Assembly (NCBI GenBank): GCA_902826775.1
Contig: CADEHE010000002.1
Span: 470,943-534,942 of the forward strand
Length of the DNA: 64,000 bases
Source of the DNA: an uncultured Pseudomonadota bacterium
Lineage (GTDB): Bacteria > Pseudomonadota > Gammaproteobacteria > Burkholderiales > JALYOK01
Reading direction: 5' to 3'
The position numbers and the translations under genes are program-made. Shown here one piece after another: positions 1 through 8,604 of this stretch. A model generated the notes under the pieces. The model made no database searches and was not told the DNA's origin. It saw only the letters and a list, made by a program, of their open reading frames with translations. The number at the start of each line of letters is the position of its first letter. Position 1 is the stretch's first letter.

Positions 1-140
1 CCGTATGCGGTGGGCCGAACCAACCGGCTTGTACCGGCGGTGGCGGCGGCAACGGAAATGGAAATGTCCCCGAACCAATGTCGCTAGCGCTGCTCGGCAT
101 CGGCCTCGCGGGACTGCGCATCCGTTCCCGCAAGAACTAA
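1..140 (+). CDS. C-terminal end of a PEP-CTERM protein (5' end outside window)
   Basis: Only the last ~45 codons are visible, in the frame that ends with TAA at 138-140. They encode a Gly/Asn-rich linker followed by a VPEP motif, a hydrophobic stretch (about SLALLGIGLAGL) and a short basic tail ending RSRKN. That is the tripartite PEP-CTERM sorting signal, which exosortase systems recognise to cut and place exported proteins at the cell surface or in exopolysaccharide. The functional part of the protein lies upstream and cannot be judged. A strong terminator follows 41 bp after the stop. A second PEP-CTERM protein is at 41612-42322. Confidence 0.85.
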   Translation, partial: VCGGPNQPACTGGGGGNGNGNVPEPMSLALLGIGLAGLRIRSRKN

Positions 141-181
141 GCGTTGACAAGCAAGACCGCACGCAGCAACTTCAACCATCA

Positions 182-209
182 AGGCCGCTCGGTTTCGAGC
201 GGCCTTTTT
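182..209 (+). terminator. Rho-independent terminator after the PEP-CTERM gene
   Basis: A perfect 10-bp GC-rich stem (182-191 with 196-205) closes a 4-base loop (gttt) and runs into a T tract at 205-209. It lies just downstream of the plus-strand stop at 140 and before the convergent methyltransferase gene. It should end transcription of the upstream gene; the A-poor opposite side makes it weaker for the minus strand. Confidence 0.9.
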
Positions 210-225
210 GTTCCGCTAACCCTAG

Positions 226-909
226 TTACGCCCCGCGCGGCTTGACCGCCAAAATCACCGCGAACGGCGAACGCCGCCACGGCACGTCCACCGCGAAGCC
301 GGCGCGCTGCAGCATGCGTGTTTCTTCCGCTAGCGGAAAATAAAAATCCTCCTCTGCCCACGATGCGTAAACCTTTTTACCCTTCGCGCGACCAAAGGTC
401 TTGCCGAGATGCGCAAACCAAACCTCCAAATCTTGCGCAAAGGCCGCTGGAGTAGATGCAGGTGCGCAATCGCCATTGATTAACACGCCGCCGGGAAGCA
501 AGCTTTCGTAACAGCGCCGGTAAAAGCGCTGCTTGGCGCGCGGTTCTTTGATGTGATGCAGCGCGTAGCTCGCCACCATCGCATCGCACGTGGGCAGCTT
601 GGCATCGAGAAAACTGCCATAGATCAGTTCGGCTTGCGCGCGGCGCCGGCCAAGGCGCGCCGGCACCATGCGCATCATGCTCTCGTCGGCATCGATGCCC
701 CAGATGCGCGCACGCGGCACTACGGCCAAGCACGCTTTGGCGAGCGCGCCGGTGCCCACGCCCAGATCGACGATGCGCTCGATCTTGCGCGGCGACAGAC
801 GAAGCGCGGCGGCCGCCTCAGCGATCAGGTCGTCGTAAAGCGGAATCAGCGTGCGGATCTTGGCGTCGTACTGCTTCGGCGTGATGTTGAGGTGACTGGC
901 AACAGACAT
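226..909 (-). CDS. class I SAM-dependent methyltransferase
   Basis: The 227-residue protein has the Rossmann-fold methyltransferase motif I, VDLGVGTGALA, near residue 48, an acidic residue after beta-2 (GIDADESM), and a motif with ASYALHHIKEP that fits the usual 'AxHH' post-motif of small-molecule methyltransferases such as Methyltransf_25/UbiE-like families. The C-terminal half contains FYFPLAEETRMLQRAGF, typical of the substrate-capping part. The substrate cannot be named. It is convergent with the PEP-CTERM gene and lies 59 bp downstream of the DsbA-like gene on the same strand. Length and motifs are complete. Confidence 0.8.
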   Translation of the reverse strand: MSVASHLNITPKQYDAKIRTLIPLYDDLIAEAAAALRLSPRKIERIVDLGVGTGALAKACLAVVPRARIWGIDADESMMRMVPARLGRRRAQAELIYGSFLDAKLPTCDAMVASYALHHIKEPRAKQRFYRRCYESLLPGGVLINGDCAPASTPAAFAQDLEVWFAHLGKTFGRAKGKKVYASWAEEDFYFPLAEETRMLQRAGFAVDVPWRRSPFAVILAVKPRGA

Positions 910-968
910 GGGTCGGCTCTATCAGTGCATTTCGAGCTTATTGCGCGCAATCGCACGCAGAATTACGC

Positions 969-1562
969 TCACAAACGCGCTTCCTGCAAGCGCTCGCGCA
1001 GCATCGGCACGCGATCAGTGCCCCAAAACAACTCGTCGCGAAAAACGAAGGTCGGCACACCGAACACGCCTTGCTGCGCCGCGCGGGTTTGAATCTCAGC
1101 GAACTGCGCTTTGCCTGCACCGGCAAGAAAAGCATCGAAGCCGACCGCAGGCGCGCCCGCATCGGCCAATGCCTTGTTCACGACCGCCAAGTCTTCGATG
1201 TCGAATTCGCGATTCCAGAAGCGCGGCAAGATCGCGTCGTGAAACCTTCGGAATACACCATGCTGCTTGGCATACAACATGGCGATGCTGACCAGGGTTG
1301 GATCATAGATCTTTACCGTACCCTTCACCGTCAACCCGCGCTTGGCAGCGATGCGCCGGCAATCCATGTAGAGGTATTTCACCTTGGCCCATTCGCGCTG
1401 CCCGCGCGTCTCGGGTGTGCCGTGCGCGCCGGGCAGGTCGATGCACAACGGCAACCACTCGATGCGCACCCTAAAATCTTGCTCAAGCTGGTAGGCGTCG
1501 TCCTTGACCAAATACGAATAGGGACTGCGATAGTCGATGTAAAGGGTGATGGCTTCAGGCAT
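969..1562 (-). CDS. DsbA-family isomerase, 2-hydroxychromene-2-carboxylate isomerase type
   Basis: The 197-residue protein begins with a thioredoxin-type beta strand and YIDYRSPYSYL, the active-site region of the glutathione-dependent HCCA isomerase (kappa-GST) subfamily, in which Ser replaces the first Cys of DsbA. Near the C-terminus GVFGVPTFV (cis-Pro loop) and LFWGTDRV are characteristic of the same subfamily. Members isomerise naphthalene catabolites, but many act on unknown substrates, and nothing nearby here points to naphthalene breakdown. A glutathione-dependent isomerase or oxidoreductase is therefore the safest call. Confidence 0.8.
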   Translation of the reverse strand: MPEAITLYIDYRSPYSYLVKDDAYQLEQDFRVRIEWLPLCIDLPGAHGTPETRGQREWAKVKYLYMDCRRIAAKRGLTVKGTVKIYDPTLVSIAMLYAKQHGVFRRFHDAILPRFWNREFDIEDLAVVNKALADAGAPAVGFDAFLAGAGKAQFAEIQTRAAQQGVFGVPTFVFRDELFWGTDRVPMLRERLQEARL

Positions 1563-1781
1563 CGCAATATTGTAGCGTGCGCGGGGATGTGAATCGTGAA
1601 AGGCGGAATGTGAAACGCAGGCACACCACTCGGCCTGCTCAGCCTTCCACCTTCAAGCGTCACATTTCACTTTCCTCTATTCACCCTTCACCTCTCACAT
1701 TTCACCATCATCCGCGCCTGCACCGCGCACGGCGCTGGCGACGATGCTATCCTTTCGCCTTCCTCGGTATCGTTCACACTC

Positions 1782-3065
1782 ATGCTCGAAAACCGCTCGC
1801 CGGCGCGCTGGTGGACTGAAACGCCACTGTACCTGCGCATTATCGGCGCGCTGGTACTTGGCGTAGTCGTTGGGCTGTTGCTTGGCAAAAACGCAGCCGC
1901 GCTTGCGACGCCGGCAAAGCTGATCCTGCGCCTGCTCGGCGCCGTGGCGGCGCCGCTGATTTTATTCGCCATCGTGCGCGCCTTCTTGCACGCCCGGATC
2001 GAGCGCGGCACCGCCCCGAAGCTGGCGCGCTTGCTGCTGCTGAACACCACTGTGGCCATTCTGATCGGCATGGCGGTGGCGAACCTCATTCGCCCCGGCG
2101 ACCACGCTCAGCTGACGCCGCACGAAACTCATGCGGCCGCCAAGGGTGCTGCCGATCCGCTCACGCAATTTCTCGACAACGTCCCCAAAAGCGTGCTGGG
2201 CCCTCTGACCGACGATGGCAAAGTGCTGAGCGTAATCTTGCTCGCCATCGCCTTTGGTCTCGCGTTGCGCCGCTCGCGCGATACACCCGTGCGCACCATC
2301 GCAGATTTGGTCGATGTCGGCTTCAATACCATGTTGACCATTCTGCATTGGATCATTCAAGTGATCCCGTTCGGCGTGTTCGGCATCGTCGCCAGCATCG
2401 TCGGCACCAAAGGCTTCAGCGATTTCAAAGCGCTCGGCATATTCGTCATCACGGTGCTGGTGGCGCTCGGCTTGCACACAGCCTACTACTTGATCCGCAT
2501 CCGGCTCTGGTCATGGCCGCGGCCGCTGTACGTGTTGCGCGGCATGCGCGATGCGCTGGTCATGGCATTTTCTACCGCGAGTTCCACTGCCACCATGCCG
2601 GTGACTTACGCGCGCCTGCGCGATAACGTCAAGCTGCGCGAGCAATCCGCCAGTCTCGGCGCTTTGGTCGGCGCGAATTTCAACAACGACGGCACCGCGC
2701 TGTACGAAGCGGTCTCGGCGCTCTTTATCGCGCAAATGCTCGGCATGGAACTGACACTGACGCAACAACTAATGGTGGTGCTGACCAGTATTGCCGCGTC
2801 GGTCGGCGCCGCCGGCATACCTGAAGCAGGTTTGGTCACCATGACTTTAGTATTCAAGGCGGTCGGGTTGCCGGTCGAGTACATAGCAATCTTGTTGACG
2901 GTCGATTGGTTTCTTGACCGCTGCCGCACCACGGTCAATGTCTTGGGCGACATCAACGTCAGTTGCCTGCTGGATGGCCAAACACCTGCACCTGCCGCCA
3001 GTACATCCTCATCAATGGCTCACAATCTCAACAACGAAGCCATACCGCTAGGAGATAAGCCATGA
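1782..3065 (+). CDS. dicarboxylate/amino acid:cation symporter (DAACS family)
   Basis: The 427-residue membrane protein has the DAACS (GltP/DctA, SLC1-like) architecture: several hydrophobic segments, then the conserved serine-rich hairpin ALVMAFSTASSTATMPVT, ALVGANFNNDGTALYEAV for the NMDGT-type cation site, and a late GIPEAGLVTM-type hairpin followed by DWFLDRCRTTVNVLGD. It imports C4-dicarboxylates, glutamate or other amino acids with Na+ or H+. The NMDGT motif is altered to NNDGT. The stop overlaps the next gene's ATG, so the symporter is translationally coupled to a PLP enzyme acting on D-amino acids, which suggests an amino-acid rather than dicarboxylate substrate. Confidence 0.9.
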   Translation: MLENRSPARWWTETPLYLRIIGALVLGVVVGLLLGKNAAALATPAKLILRLLGAVAAPLILFAIVRAFLHARIERGTAPKLARLLLLNTTVAILIGMAVANLIRPGDHAQLTPHETHAAAKGAADPLTQFLDNVPKSVLGPLTDDGKVLSVILLAIAFGLALRRSRDTPVRTIADLVDVGFNTMLTILHWIIQVIPFGVFGIVASIVGTKGFSDFKALGIFVITVLVALGLHTAYYLIRIRLWSWPRPLYVLRGMRDALVMAFSTASSTATMPVTYARLRDNVKLREQSASLGALVGANFNNDGTALYEAVSALFIAQMLGMELTLTQQLMVVLTSIAASVGAAGIPEAGLVTMTLVFKAVGLPVEYIAILLTVDWFLDRCRTTVNVLGDINVSCLLDGQTPAPAASTSSSMAHNLNNEAIPLGDKP

Positions 3066-4195
3066 ACACGCCCCCACCGGCCGCTATCGGCGCACCCATC
3101 GAGGACATCGACACGCCCGCGCTGGTGATCGATCTCGACGCCTTTGAACGCAACTTGAACAAGATGGCGCAGTTCGCCAAACAGCATGGCGTGCGCCTGC
3201 GCCCGCACGCAAAAATGCATAAGAGCCCAATAGTCGCGCGCAAGCAGATGGCGCTGGGCGCGGTCGGCGTGTGCTGTCAAAAAGTGAGCGAAGCCGAAGT
3301 GATGGTGCACGGCGGTGTCGACGATGTGCTGGTCAGCAACCAAGTCGTGCTGCCGCACAAGTTGGAGCGTCTTGCCGCACTCGCCCGCCACGCGAAGATT
3401 TCAATCTGCGTCGATGACTTCGACAACATCACGCAGATTTCGCAAGCCGCGACGAAATTCGGCGTCAACATCGAGGTGCTGGTCGAAGTCAATGTCGGTG
3501 CCAACCGCTGCGGCGTCGCGCCGGGCGAGCCGGCGCTCAAGCTGTCGCAAAAAATCGCTTCCTCCCCAGGGCTGACCTTCGGCGGCATGCAGGCCTACCA
3601 CGGGGCAGCACAGCACGTGCGCAGTTTCGACGAACGGCGCGCGGCGATCGCCAAGGCGGAGGATATGGTGCGCGCCACGCGCGATTTGCTGCGCCAACAC
3701 GGCCTGGAATGCCGCACCATCGGTGGTGCCGGCACCGGCAGCTACGGTTTCGAGGGCACCGGCAAGCTCTACAACGAACTGCAAGTTGGCTCGTACGCCT
3801 TCATGGATGTCGATTACGCCAAAAACCGCGCGCAGGACGGCGGCGCGTTCAACGACTTCGAACACGCATTGTTCGTGCTCGCGCATGTGATGAGCCGCGC
3901 CACCCCTACTGTGGCGGTAACCGACGCCGGCTTGAAAGCGATGACGTTCGAATGCGGCATGCCGTGGGTGCGCGATGTGCCCGGCGCGGAATACGTCAGT
4001 CCGTCGGACGAACACGGCAAACTCAGCGTGCCCGCCGACTGCACACTCAAGCTCGGCGATCGCGTCTGGCTGATTCCGCCGCATTGCGATCCGTGCGTCA
4101 ATTTGCACGACTGGTATGTGTGCGTGCGGGGCGGCCGCACGCAAGGGCGTGTCGAGGCGTTGTGGCCGGTGGCAGCGCGGGGAATGGGTTTTTAG
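3062..4195 (+). CDS. PLP-dependent D-threonine aldolase / D-serine dehydratase-like protein
   Basis: The 377-residue protein starts with a fold-type III alanine-racemase-like barrel: DTPALVIDLDAFERNL, then RLRPHAKMHKS, where the lysine would hold PLP. The C-terminal domain matches the DSD1/D-threonine aldolase family, with the metal-binding HCDPCVNLHD segment near residue 344. These enzymes cleave D-threonine or other D-beta-hydroxy amino acids, or dehydrate D-serine, with PLP and a divalent metal. The start ATG overlaps the symporter stop by 4 bases and has a ggag ribosome site. Neighbouring symporter and D-aminoacylase-type genes support D-amino-acid use. Confidence 0.88.
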   Translation: MNTPPPAAIGAPIEDIDTPALVIDLDAFERNLNKMAQFAKQHGVRLRPHAKMHKSPIVARKQMALGAVGVCCQKVSEAEVMVHGGVDDVLVSNQVVLPHKLERLAALARHAKISICVDDFDNITQISQAATKFGVNIEVLVEVNVGANRCGVAPGEPALKLSQKIASSPGLTFGGMQAYHGAAQHVRSFDERRAAIAKAEDMVRATRDLLRQHGLECRTIGGAGTGSYGFEGTGKLYNELQVGSYAFMDVDYAKNRAQDGGAFNDFEHALFVLAHVMSRATPTVAVTDAGLKAMTFECGMPWVRDVPGAEYVSPSDEHGKLSVPADCTLKLGDRVWLIPPHCDPCVNLHDWYVCVRGGRTQGRVEALWPVAARGMGF

Positions 4196-4204
4196 GGTGC
4201 ACGC

Positions 4205-4558
4205 ATGATCGAAGGCTTTCTCGTACTGCTATCGTTCCAACTCGCGGGCGAAGCGCTCGCGCATGTGGCGCACTTGCCTATCCCCGGACCGATCATCGGC
4301 TTGGTGTTATTGCTCGGCTGGGCGCAGCTAGGCGGCGGCGTTGCAGAATCCGGTAAGCAAGTTGCGCTCGGACTGCTCAGCAACTTGGGGCTCATGTTCG
4401 TCCCGGTCGCGGCAGGCATTTCGTTTCAATTGCGCGCGCTCGGCAACGCCGCCTGGCACGTTGGCTGGATCGTGGTCGTCACCACCGCATTTACTTTGGT
4501 CGTCACCGCGGCGGTGTTCGCTTGGCTGTGCAAAATTACGCAACGCGAGCCGCAATGA
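4205..4558 (+). CDS. CidA/LrgA family membrane protein
   Basis: The 117-residue protein has four predicted membrane segments and the CidA/LrgA hallmark LPIPGPIIGLVLL near residue 26, followed by LGLMFVPVAAGI. The family is described as holin-like in staphylococcal murein-hydrolase control, and more recently linked to pyruvate or carboxylate export. It sits 9 bp after the PLP enzyme and overlaps the CidB/LrgB partner by 4 bases (ATGA), the normal two-gene arrangement. Its place within an amino-acid catabolic run fits export or uptake of a keto-acid product, which is an inference. Confidence 0.88.
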   Translation: MIEGFLVLLSFQLAGEALAHVAHLPIPGPIIGLVLLLGWAQLGGGVAESGKQVALGLLSNLGLMFVPVAAGISFQLRALGNAAWHVGWIVVVTTAFTLVVTAAVFAWLCKITQREPQ

Positions 4559-5265
4559 ATCCACCGCCGGTCTTCGACCTGTGGGTGTTTCTCAAAACCA
4601 AGCCGCTGCTGTGGCTGGTGCTGACGCTCGGCTCTTGGGTCGCCGCGCGCAGGCTGCAGGATGCGGTCGGCGGTGCGCCTTGGGCAAATCCGGTCGCGGT
4701 GTCCTCGATATTACTAGGCGTCATCCTTTGGCTGACCGGTGCATCCTACGAAGAATTTTTTGCCGGTGCGCAATTCGTGCACTTCTTGCTCGGCCCCGCG
4801 ACCATCGCGCTCGGCATCACCCTCATCGAGCACATGCAGGCGCTGCGCAAGCTTGTCATCCCCGTGTTTGGCGCTCTGATTGCAGGCGTGGTCGCCTCGG
4901 TTGCTTCGACTTGGCTCCTATGCCATGTTGCACAGTTGCCGGCTGATATCACGCTCTCAATGCTACCGAAGTCGGCCACGGCGCCGGTGGCGATGGCAGT
5001 GAGCGAATCCATCGGCGGCAATCCCAGTATCTCGATGAGCGGCGTGTTGCTCACCGGCGTCACCGGCGCCATCATCGTGACGCCGCTGTTCAATCTGCTC
5101 GGTTTCAAGAATTGGCGCGCGCGCGGCTTCGCCGCCGGCTTGACGGCACACGGCATCGGCACGGCGCGCGCCTATCAGGTGAGCGCCGAAGCCGGCGTCT
5201 ATGCCGCGCTGGCACTGGCGCTCGCGGCGCTGCTGCAAGGCTTGCTGTTACCGCTCGTGCTTTAG
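4555..5265 (+). CDS. CidB/LrgB family membrane protein
   Basis: The 236-residue protein is hydrophobic throughout and carries the LrgB signature: LPKSATAPVAMAVSESIGG near the middle, and the late AHGIGTARAYQ motif. It is the larger partner of the preceding CidA/LrgA protein, and the two are thought to form one membrane complex. The start at 4555 is chosen because its ATG overlaps the stop of the upstream gene (ATGA); a start 33 bp further upstream is possible but would lie inside that gene. Function in this organism is not established. Confidence 0.88.
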   Translation: MNPPPVFDLWVFLKTKPLLWLVLTLGSWVAARRLQDAVGGAPWANPVAVSSILLGVILWLTGASYEEFFAGAQFVHFLLGPATIALGITLIEHMQALRKLVIPVFGALIAGVVASVASTWLLCHVAQLPADITLSMLPKSATAPVAMAVSESIGGNPSISMSGVLLTGVTGAIIVTPLFNLLGFKNWRARGFAAGLTAHGIGTARAYQVSAEAGVYAALALALAALLQGLLLPLVL

Positions 5266-5277
5266 GAGATGCACTAT

Positions 5278-5982
5278 ATGAGACGACTCGCCGCGATCCT
5301 GCTACTTTGCCTTGTTGGCATTGCGAGGGCGGGCTTTGACGAAGGTGCCGTTGCCTACGAGGCGGGCGACTATGCCAAAGCACACGCCGAATGGAAACCG
5401 CTCGCCGAGCAAGGCGACGCGCAGGCGCAATACAATCTTGGCATCATGCACCTCGAAGGCCAAGGCGTGGCGCGCAGCGCGCGCAAAGCGGCCGAATGGT
5501 TTCACAAAGCGGGAAAACAGAACCATGCCGCTGCCCAGTACAACTTGGCCACGCTGTATGCGAGCGGACAAGGTGTGGCGAAGAACCCCAAGCTCATGCT
5601 GACGTGGCTGCGCTTCGCCGCCGAGCAAGGCTACGCGCTCGCGCAATATGATCTCGGCGCGCTGCACGCGGAAGGCCAGGGCTTGCCGCAGGACAAACAG
5701 CAAGCAGCCGCGTGGTACCGCAAAGCGGCCGAGCAAGGCAATGCCGATGCGCAGAACAATCTCGGCGAGCTGTATGCCGAAGGCGCGGGCGTGCCGCGCG
5801 ATGCGGCGCTCGCGTACCTGCTCTGCAGCCTCGCCGCCGCGAACGGCAGCGAGGCGGCTGCCGAGAACCGCGACGCGTATGCGAAATTGCTTACGCCGCA
5901 AGAGATCGAAGCGGCCACAGCGCTCGGCGTTCAGTGGGTGCCGGGAACGCCGCTACCGGCGAGCGTGAAGCCGGATCAATAG
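5278..5982 (+). CDS. exported Sel1-repeat (SLR) protein
   Basis: A signal peptide (RRLAAILLLCLVGIARA) is followed by four Sel1-like repeats of ~36 residues, each with an A-x-YNLGxxYxxGxGV...A..W pattern, e.g. AQYNLGIMHLEGQGV and AQNNLGELYAEGAGV. Such alpha/alpha-solenoid repeats act as scaffolds for protein-protein contacts, usually in the periplasm. The ATG at 5278 is preferred over one at 5269, because GGAG at 5265-5268 abuts the earlier ATG but is 9 bases from the later one. The partner is unknown. It follows lrgB closely and is probably cotranscribed. Confidence 0.87.
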   Translation: MRRLAAILLLCLVGIARAGFDEGAVAYEAGDYAKAHAEWKPLAEQGDAQAQYNLGIMHLEGQGVARSARKAAEWFHKAGKQNHAAAQYNLATLYASGQGVAKNPKLMLTWLRFAAEQGYALAQYDLGALHAEGQGLPQDKQQAAAWYRKAAEQGNADAQNNLGELYAEGAGVPRDAALAYLLCSLAAANGSEAAAENRDAYAKLLTPQEIEAATALGVQWVPGTPLPASVKPDQ

Positions 5983-6041
5983 GACCGGGAAGGCGCTGCC
6001 TCCAGGCGCAAGCCCAGCAACTTCTCAATACTGACGACAAG

Positions 6042-7487
6042 ATGCGAGCATCCCTCCCGCGCCTCATCGCCTGCCTATGCTTGGTGCTTGCCTGCGCCGC
6101 CCACGCGGAAGAAGCCTACGACCTGGTCCTCGCCAATGGCCGCGTCATCGACCCGGAAACCAAGCTCGACGCCGCACGCAACGTGGGCATCCGCGGCGGC
6201 AGCATTGCCGCCGTCAGCGAGCAGGCATTGGTCGGCAAGGAAACGCTCGACGCGCGCAACCTCGTCGTCGCACCCGGCTTCATCGAACTGCATTGGCACG
6301 GGCGTGACCCCGCCAGCGACCTGTATCAAGCGATGGACGGCGTCACGACCTGGTTCGAGCTCGAGGTTGGTACCGACGACGTCGAGGCGTGGTATGCGAA
6401 GCGTGCCGGCAAGTCGCTGCTCAACCACGGCGTGGCCATCGGCCACATGCCGGTGCGCATGGCGCTCTATGGCGATAGCGGCGACTTTTTGCCGGCGGAC
6501 AAAGCGATCGAAGCGCGCGGCGACGACGCCAAACTCGCGGAGATCAAGGCGCGTATCGAACGCGGCTTGCAACAAGGCGCGGTCGCGGTGGGCATGGGAT
6601 TGGCCTACACGCCCGGCGCGCCGACCTGGGAACCGCTGGAAGTCTTTCGCGTCGCCGCTGCCTACCAAGCGCCGGTGTTCGTGCACATACGCGGCGCGTC
6701 GAGCGCAGCGGGAGCGAACGCAGACCGCGAAGCCGGGCTGCTGGAAGTCATCGCGCATTCCGCCGTTAGCGGTGCGCCGCTGCATGTCGCGCACATCCAA
6801 AGCAGCGGCCAGGCCTCCACCGCGCGCATGCTCGATATCATCGCCGAAGCGCGCCGCAACGGCGTCGACGTCAGCACCGAGTGCTACCCCTACACCGCGG
6901 GCGCGACGCGCATCGAATCGTACTTGTTCGCCAGTTGGAACGACAAACCTGAGAGCGAATACCAGAAGCTGCAGTGGTCCGCTACCGGCGAGCGGCTGAC
7001 CAAAGAAAGCTTTCTGCGCTATCGCAAGCAAGGCGGTCTGGTGCTAATCCACGCCAACACGCCGGCGGTAGTCGATGCCGCGGTGGCGCACCCGCTCACT
7101 ATCATCGCCAGCGATGGCTTCGACGTCTACCCAGGCAACGGTCATCCGCGCTCTGCCGGCACCTTCGCGCGCGTGCTCGGACAGCATGTGCGCGAACGCG
7201 GTTTGTTGCAGCTGCCCGAGGCGATCAAGAAAATGACGCTTATGCCGGCGCAACGCCTCGAAGCGCGCGTACCGTCGATGAAACGCAAAGGCCGGCTGCA
7301 GATCGGCGCCGATGCAGACATCACGATATTTGACCCGGCCACGATCATCGACACCGCAACGTACGAGAAGCCTGCCTCATACGCGCAAGGCGTGCGTCAC
7401 GTGCTTGTCGGCGGTATATTTGTAGTGCGCGCGGGCGCCGCCATCAAAGGCATAACGCCGGGTCAAGCTGTCCGCGCAGGGCGATAG
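6042..7487 (+). CDS. exported D-aminoacylase-type amidohydrolase
   Basis: The 481-residue protein has a cleavable signal peptide (ending ACAAHAEE) and the amidohydrolase fold of N-acyl-D-amino-acid deacylases: VLANGRVIDPETKLDAARNVGI at the N-terminus, APGFIELHWH for the first metal site, ECYPYTAG, and a C-terminal ASDG...HPRSAGTFARVLG block typical of D-aminoacylases. The usual D-x-H-x-H site reads E-L-H-W-H. The reaction would be hydrolysis of N-acyl-D-amino acids in the periplasm, feeding the symporter and PLP enzyme upstream. The start at 6042 is chosen for the signal peptide. Confidence 0.83.
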   Translation: MRASLPRLIACLCLVLACAAHAEEAYDLVLANGRVIDPETKLDAARNVGIRGGSIAAVSEQALVGKETLDARNLVVAPGFIELHWHGRDPASDLYQAMDGVTTWFELEVGTDDVEAWYAKRAGKSLLNHGVAIGHMPVRMALYGDSGDFLPADKAIEARGDDAKLAEIKARIERGLQQGAVAVGMGLAYTPGAPTWEPLEVFRVAAAYQAPVFVHIRGASSAAGANADREAGLLEVIAHSAVSGAPLHVAHIQSSGQASTARMLDIIAEARRNGVDVSTECYPYTAGATRIESYLFASWNDKPESEYQKLQWSATGERLTKESFLRYRKQGGLVLIHANTPAVVDAAVAHPLTIIASDGFDVYPGNGHPRSAGTFARVLGQHVRERGLLQLPEAIKKMTLMPAQRLEARVPSMKRKGRLQIGADADITIFDPATIIDTATYEKPASYAQGVRHVLVGGIFVVRAGAAIKGITPGQAVRAGR

Positions 7488-7492
7488 AAGGG

Positions 7493-8110
7493 TTACACGC
7501 CCGAAAGGGCGCGCACGTCGTCGCTCAACTCCTCGCTCAAGTGAACTGTGCAATTCACTAGGCTTGTGGGATACGGCGCCTGCGCCGCGAAAATCGTCAG
7601 CGAGGCGTTGCCGATGCGATGGGGCCGCGCGACGCCCTGCGGCAGCGCCAGATGCTGCTCAAGCATGGTCTGAATGACGAGGCCGTGCGTCACGACCACC
7701 AAGCTACCCTTAGCGCTCGCACGCCGCTCGCATAGCAGCGCCAAAGCGGCGGCAACGCGTGCACGAAATACCGCCATCGATTCCCCGCCCGTCGGAGCTT
7801 CTTGCATCACCAGCGGATCGAAATCGAGTGAATCGTACGCCCGGCCGCGCAAGTCACCGAAATTGCGTTCCTGCAGCAGCGCAGCTTGATCCACATCGTG
7901 ACCACTCGCCGCGGCAATGGCTTGCGCTGTTTCGAGGGCTCGGCCAAGGTCGCTGCTGACTATTGCGCCGATATCCATGCCTGTCAGGCGTTGCGCAACA
8001 GCCTGCGCCTGCAAGCGTCCGCGCTCACTCAACGGCGTATCCGGTGGTTGCAGCACGCGCGCCGCGTTGAGCGGCGTTTCGCCATGGCGCACCAGTACGA
8101 TTGCGTTCAT
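7493..8110 (-). CDS. histidine phosphatase family protein (phosphoglycerate mutase-like)
   Basis: The 205-residue protein opens with AIVLVRHGET, the catalytic RHG motif of branch-1 histidine phosphatases, followed by PLSERGRLQAQAVAQRL. A second histidine in VVTHGLVIQTML and the E in EAPTGGESM complete the active site. It is the GpmB/CobC-like type; phosphatase activity on a small phosphorylated metabolite is likely, but cobalamin or glycolysis roles are not supported by context. An ATG three codons upstream (8119) is equally possible. The gene is convergent with the D-aminoacylase-type gene, 5 bp apart. Confidence 0.85.
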   Translation of the reverse strand: MNAIVLVRHGETPLNAARVLQPPDTPLSERGRLQAQAVAQRLTGMDIGAIVSSDLGRALETAQAIAAASGHDVDQAALLQERNFGDLRGRAYDSLDFDPLVMQEAPTGGESMAVFRARVAAALALLCERRASAKGSLVVVTHGLVIQTMLEQHLALPQGVARPHRIGNASLTIFAAQAPYPTSLVNCTVHLSEELSDDVRALSGV

Positions 8111-8190
8111 AGCGCGCATTGTTTACGCAAACACCGCGCTCTGGCAACTTCTTTCGGAAAAGTTGGTTGCTGCCAGAAAATCAAGGCGCA

Positions 8191-8604
8191 CTATCGCGCC
8201 ATTTCCTTGCAGCTTAGAAAGTATGGCGCCAGCGCCGCACCGTAGCGAAAATCACTGAATTCGCAAGGATGCTCGAATTCGCCGTAGCACTCGGCGCCCG
8301 ATTCCAGCGGACAGTAGCGCTTGCCATAACGCAATGCCAGGGGCACAAACTGCACCGCGCTTTCTTGTCCCTCCGGCCGAGCCACCAAATCGCCTTGCGC
8401 GGACTTCATTATCACCATGGCATAGGGAAAATGGGCCGGACTGTCCGCGCAGCTGCAGAAATGCGATTCAGTAATAGCGCTGGGAACGGACTCTCCCCCG
8501 GTCGCCGCTGCGGCAAATAGCAAGCACATCAGCCAAGCGGCGGGCAGCGTCCGAACTCTTGCCGCTCTGCGCAATGTTCTCACACCTAACGCGCCGTCTC
8601 TCAC
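8191..8604 (-). CDS. small secreted six-cysteine protein, unknown function
   Basis: The 137-residue product has an Arg-rich start, a hydrophobic signal segment (AAWLMCLLFAAAATGG) and a mature region with six cysteines (CSC, RYC, ECY, HPC, SCK), spaced as if for disulfides. I do not recognise a family. Its start overlaps the stop of the thioredoxin-like gene by 4 bases, placing it last in an operon after a DsbD-type reductase and a thioredoxin-fold protein. A disulfide-bonded periplasmic protein serviced by that redox pair is a reasonable inference, not shown. Confidence 0.7.
   Translation of the reverse strand: MRDGALGVRTLRRAARVRTLPAAWLMCLLFAAAATGGESVPSAITESHFCSCADSPAHFPYAMVIMKSAQGDLVARPEGQESAVQFVPLALRYGKRYCPLESGAECYGEFEHPCEFSDFRYGAALAPYFLSCKEMAR

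Noticed and set aside
3401..4144. Minus-strand frame of 247 codons opposite the PLP enzyme gene
   Set aside because: The plus strand shows the full PLP fold with a linked start; the minus frame has no protein-like pattern.
6088..6999. Plus-strand frame inside the D-aminoacylase-type gene
   Set aside because: It lies in another frame of a gene with a clear signal peptide and metal-site motifs, and its product is Arg/Ser-rich low complexity.
7499..7512. Hairpin cgccc-gaaa-gggcg at the 3' end of the phosphatase gene as a terminator
   Set aside because: It is inside the coding sequence, has only a 5-bp stem and no T-run follows.
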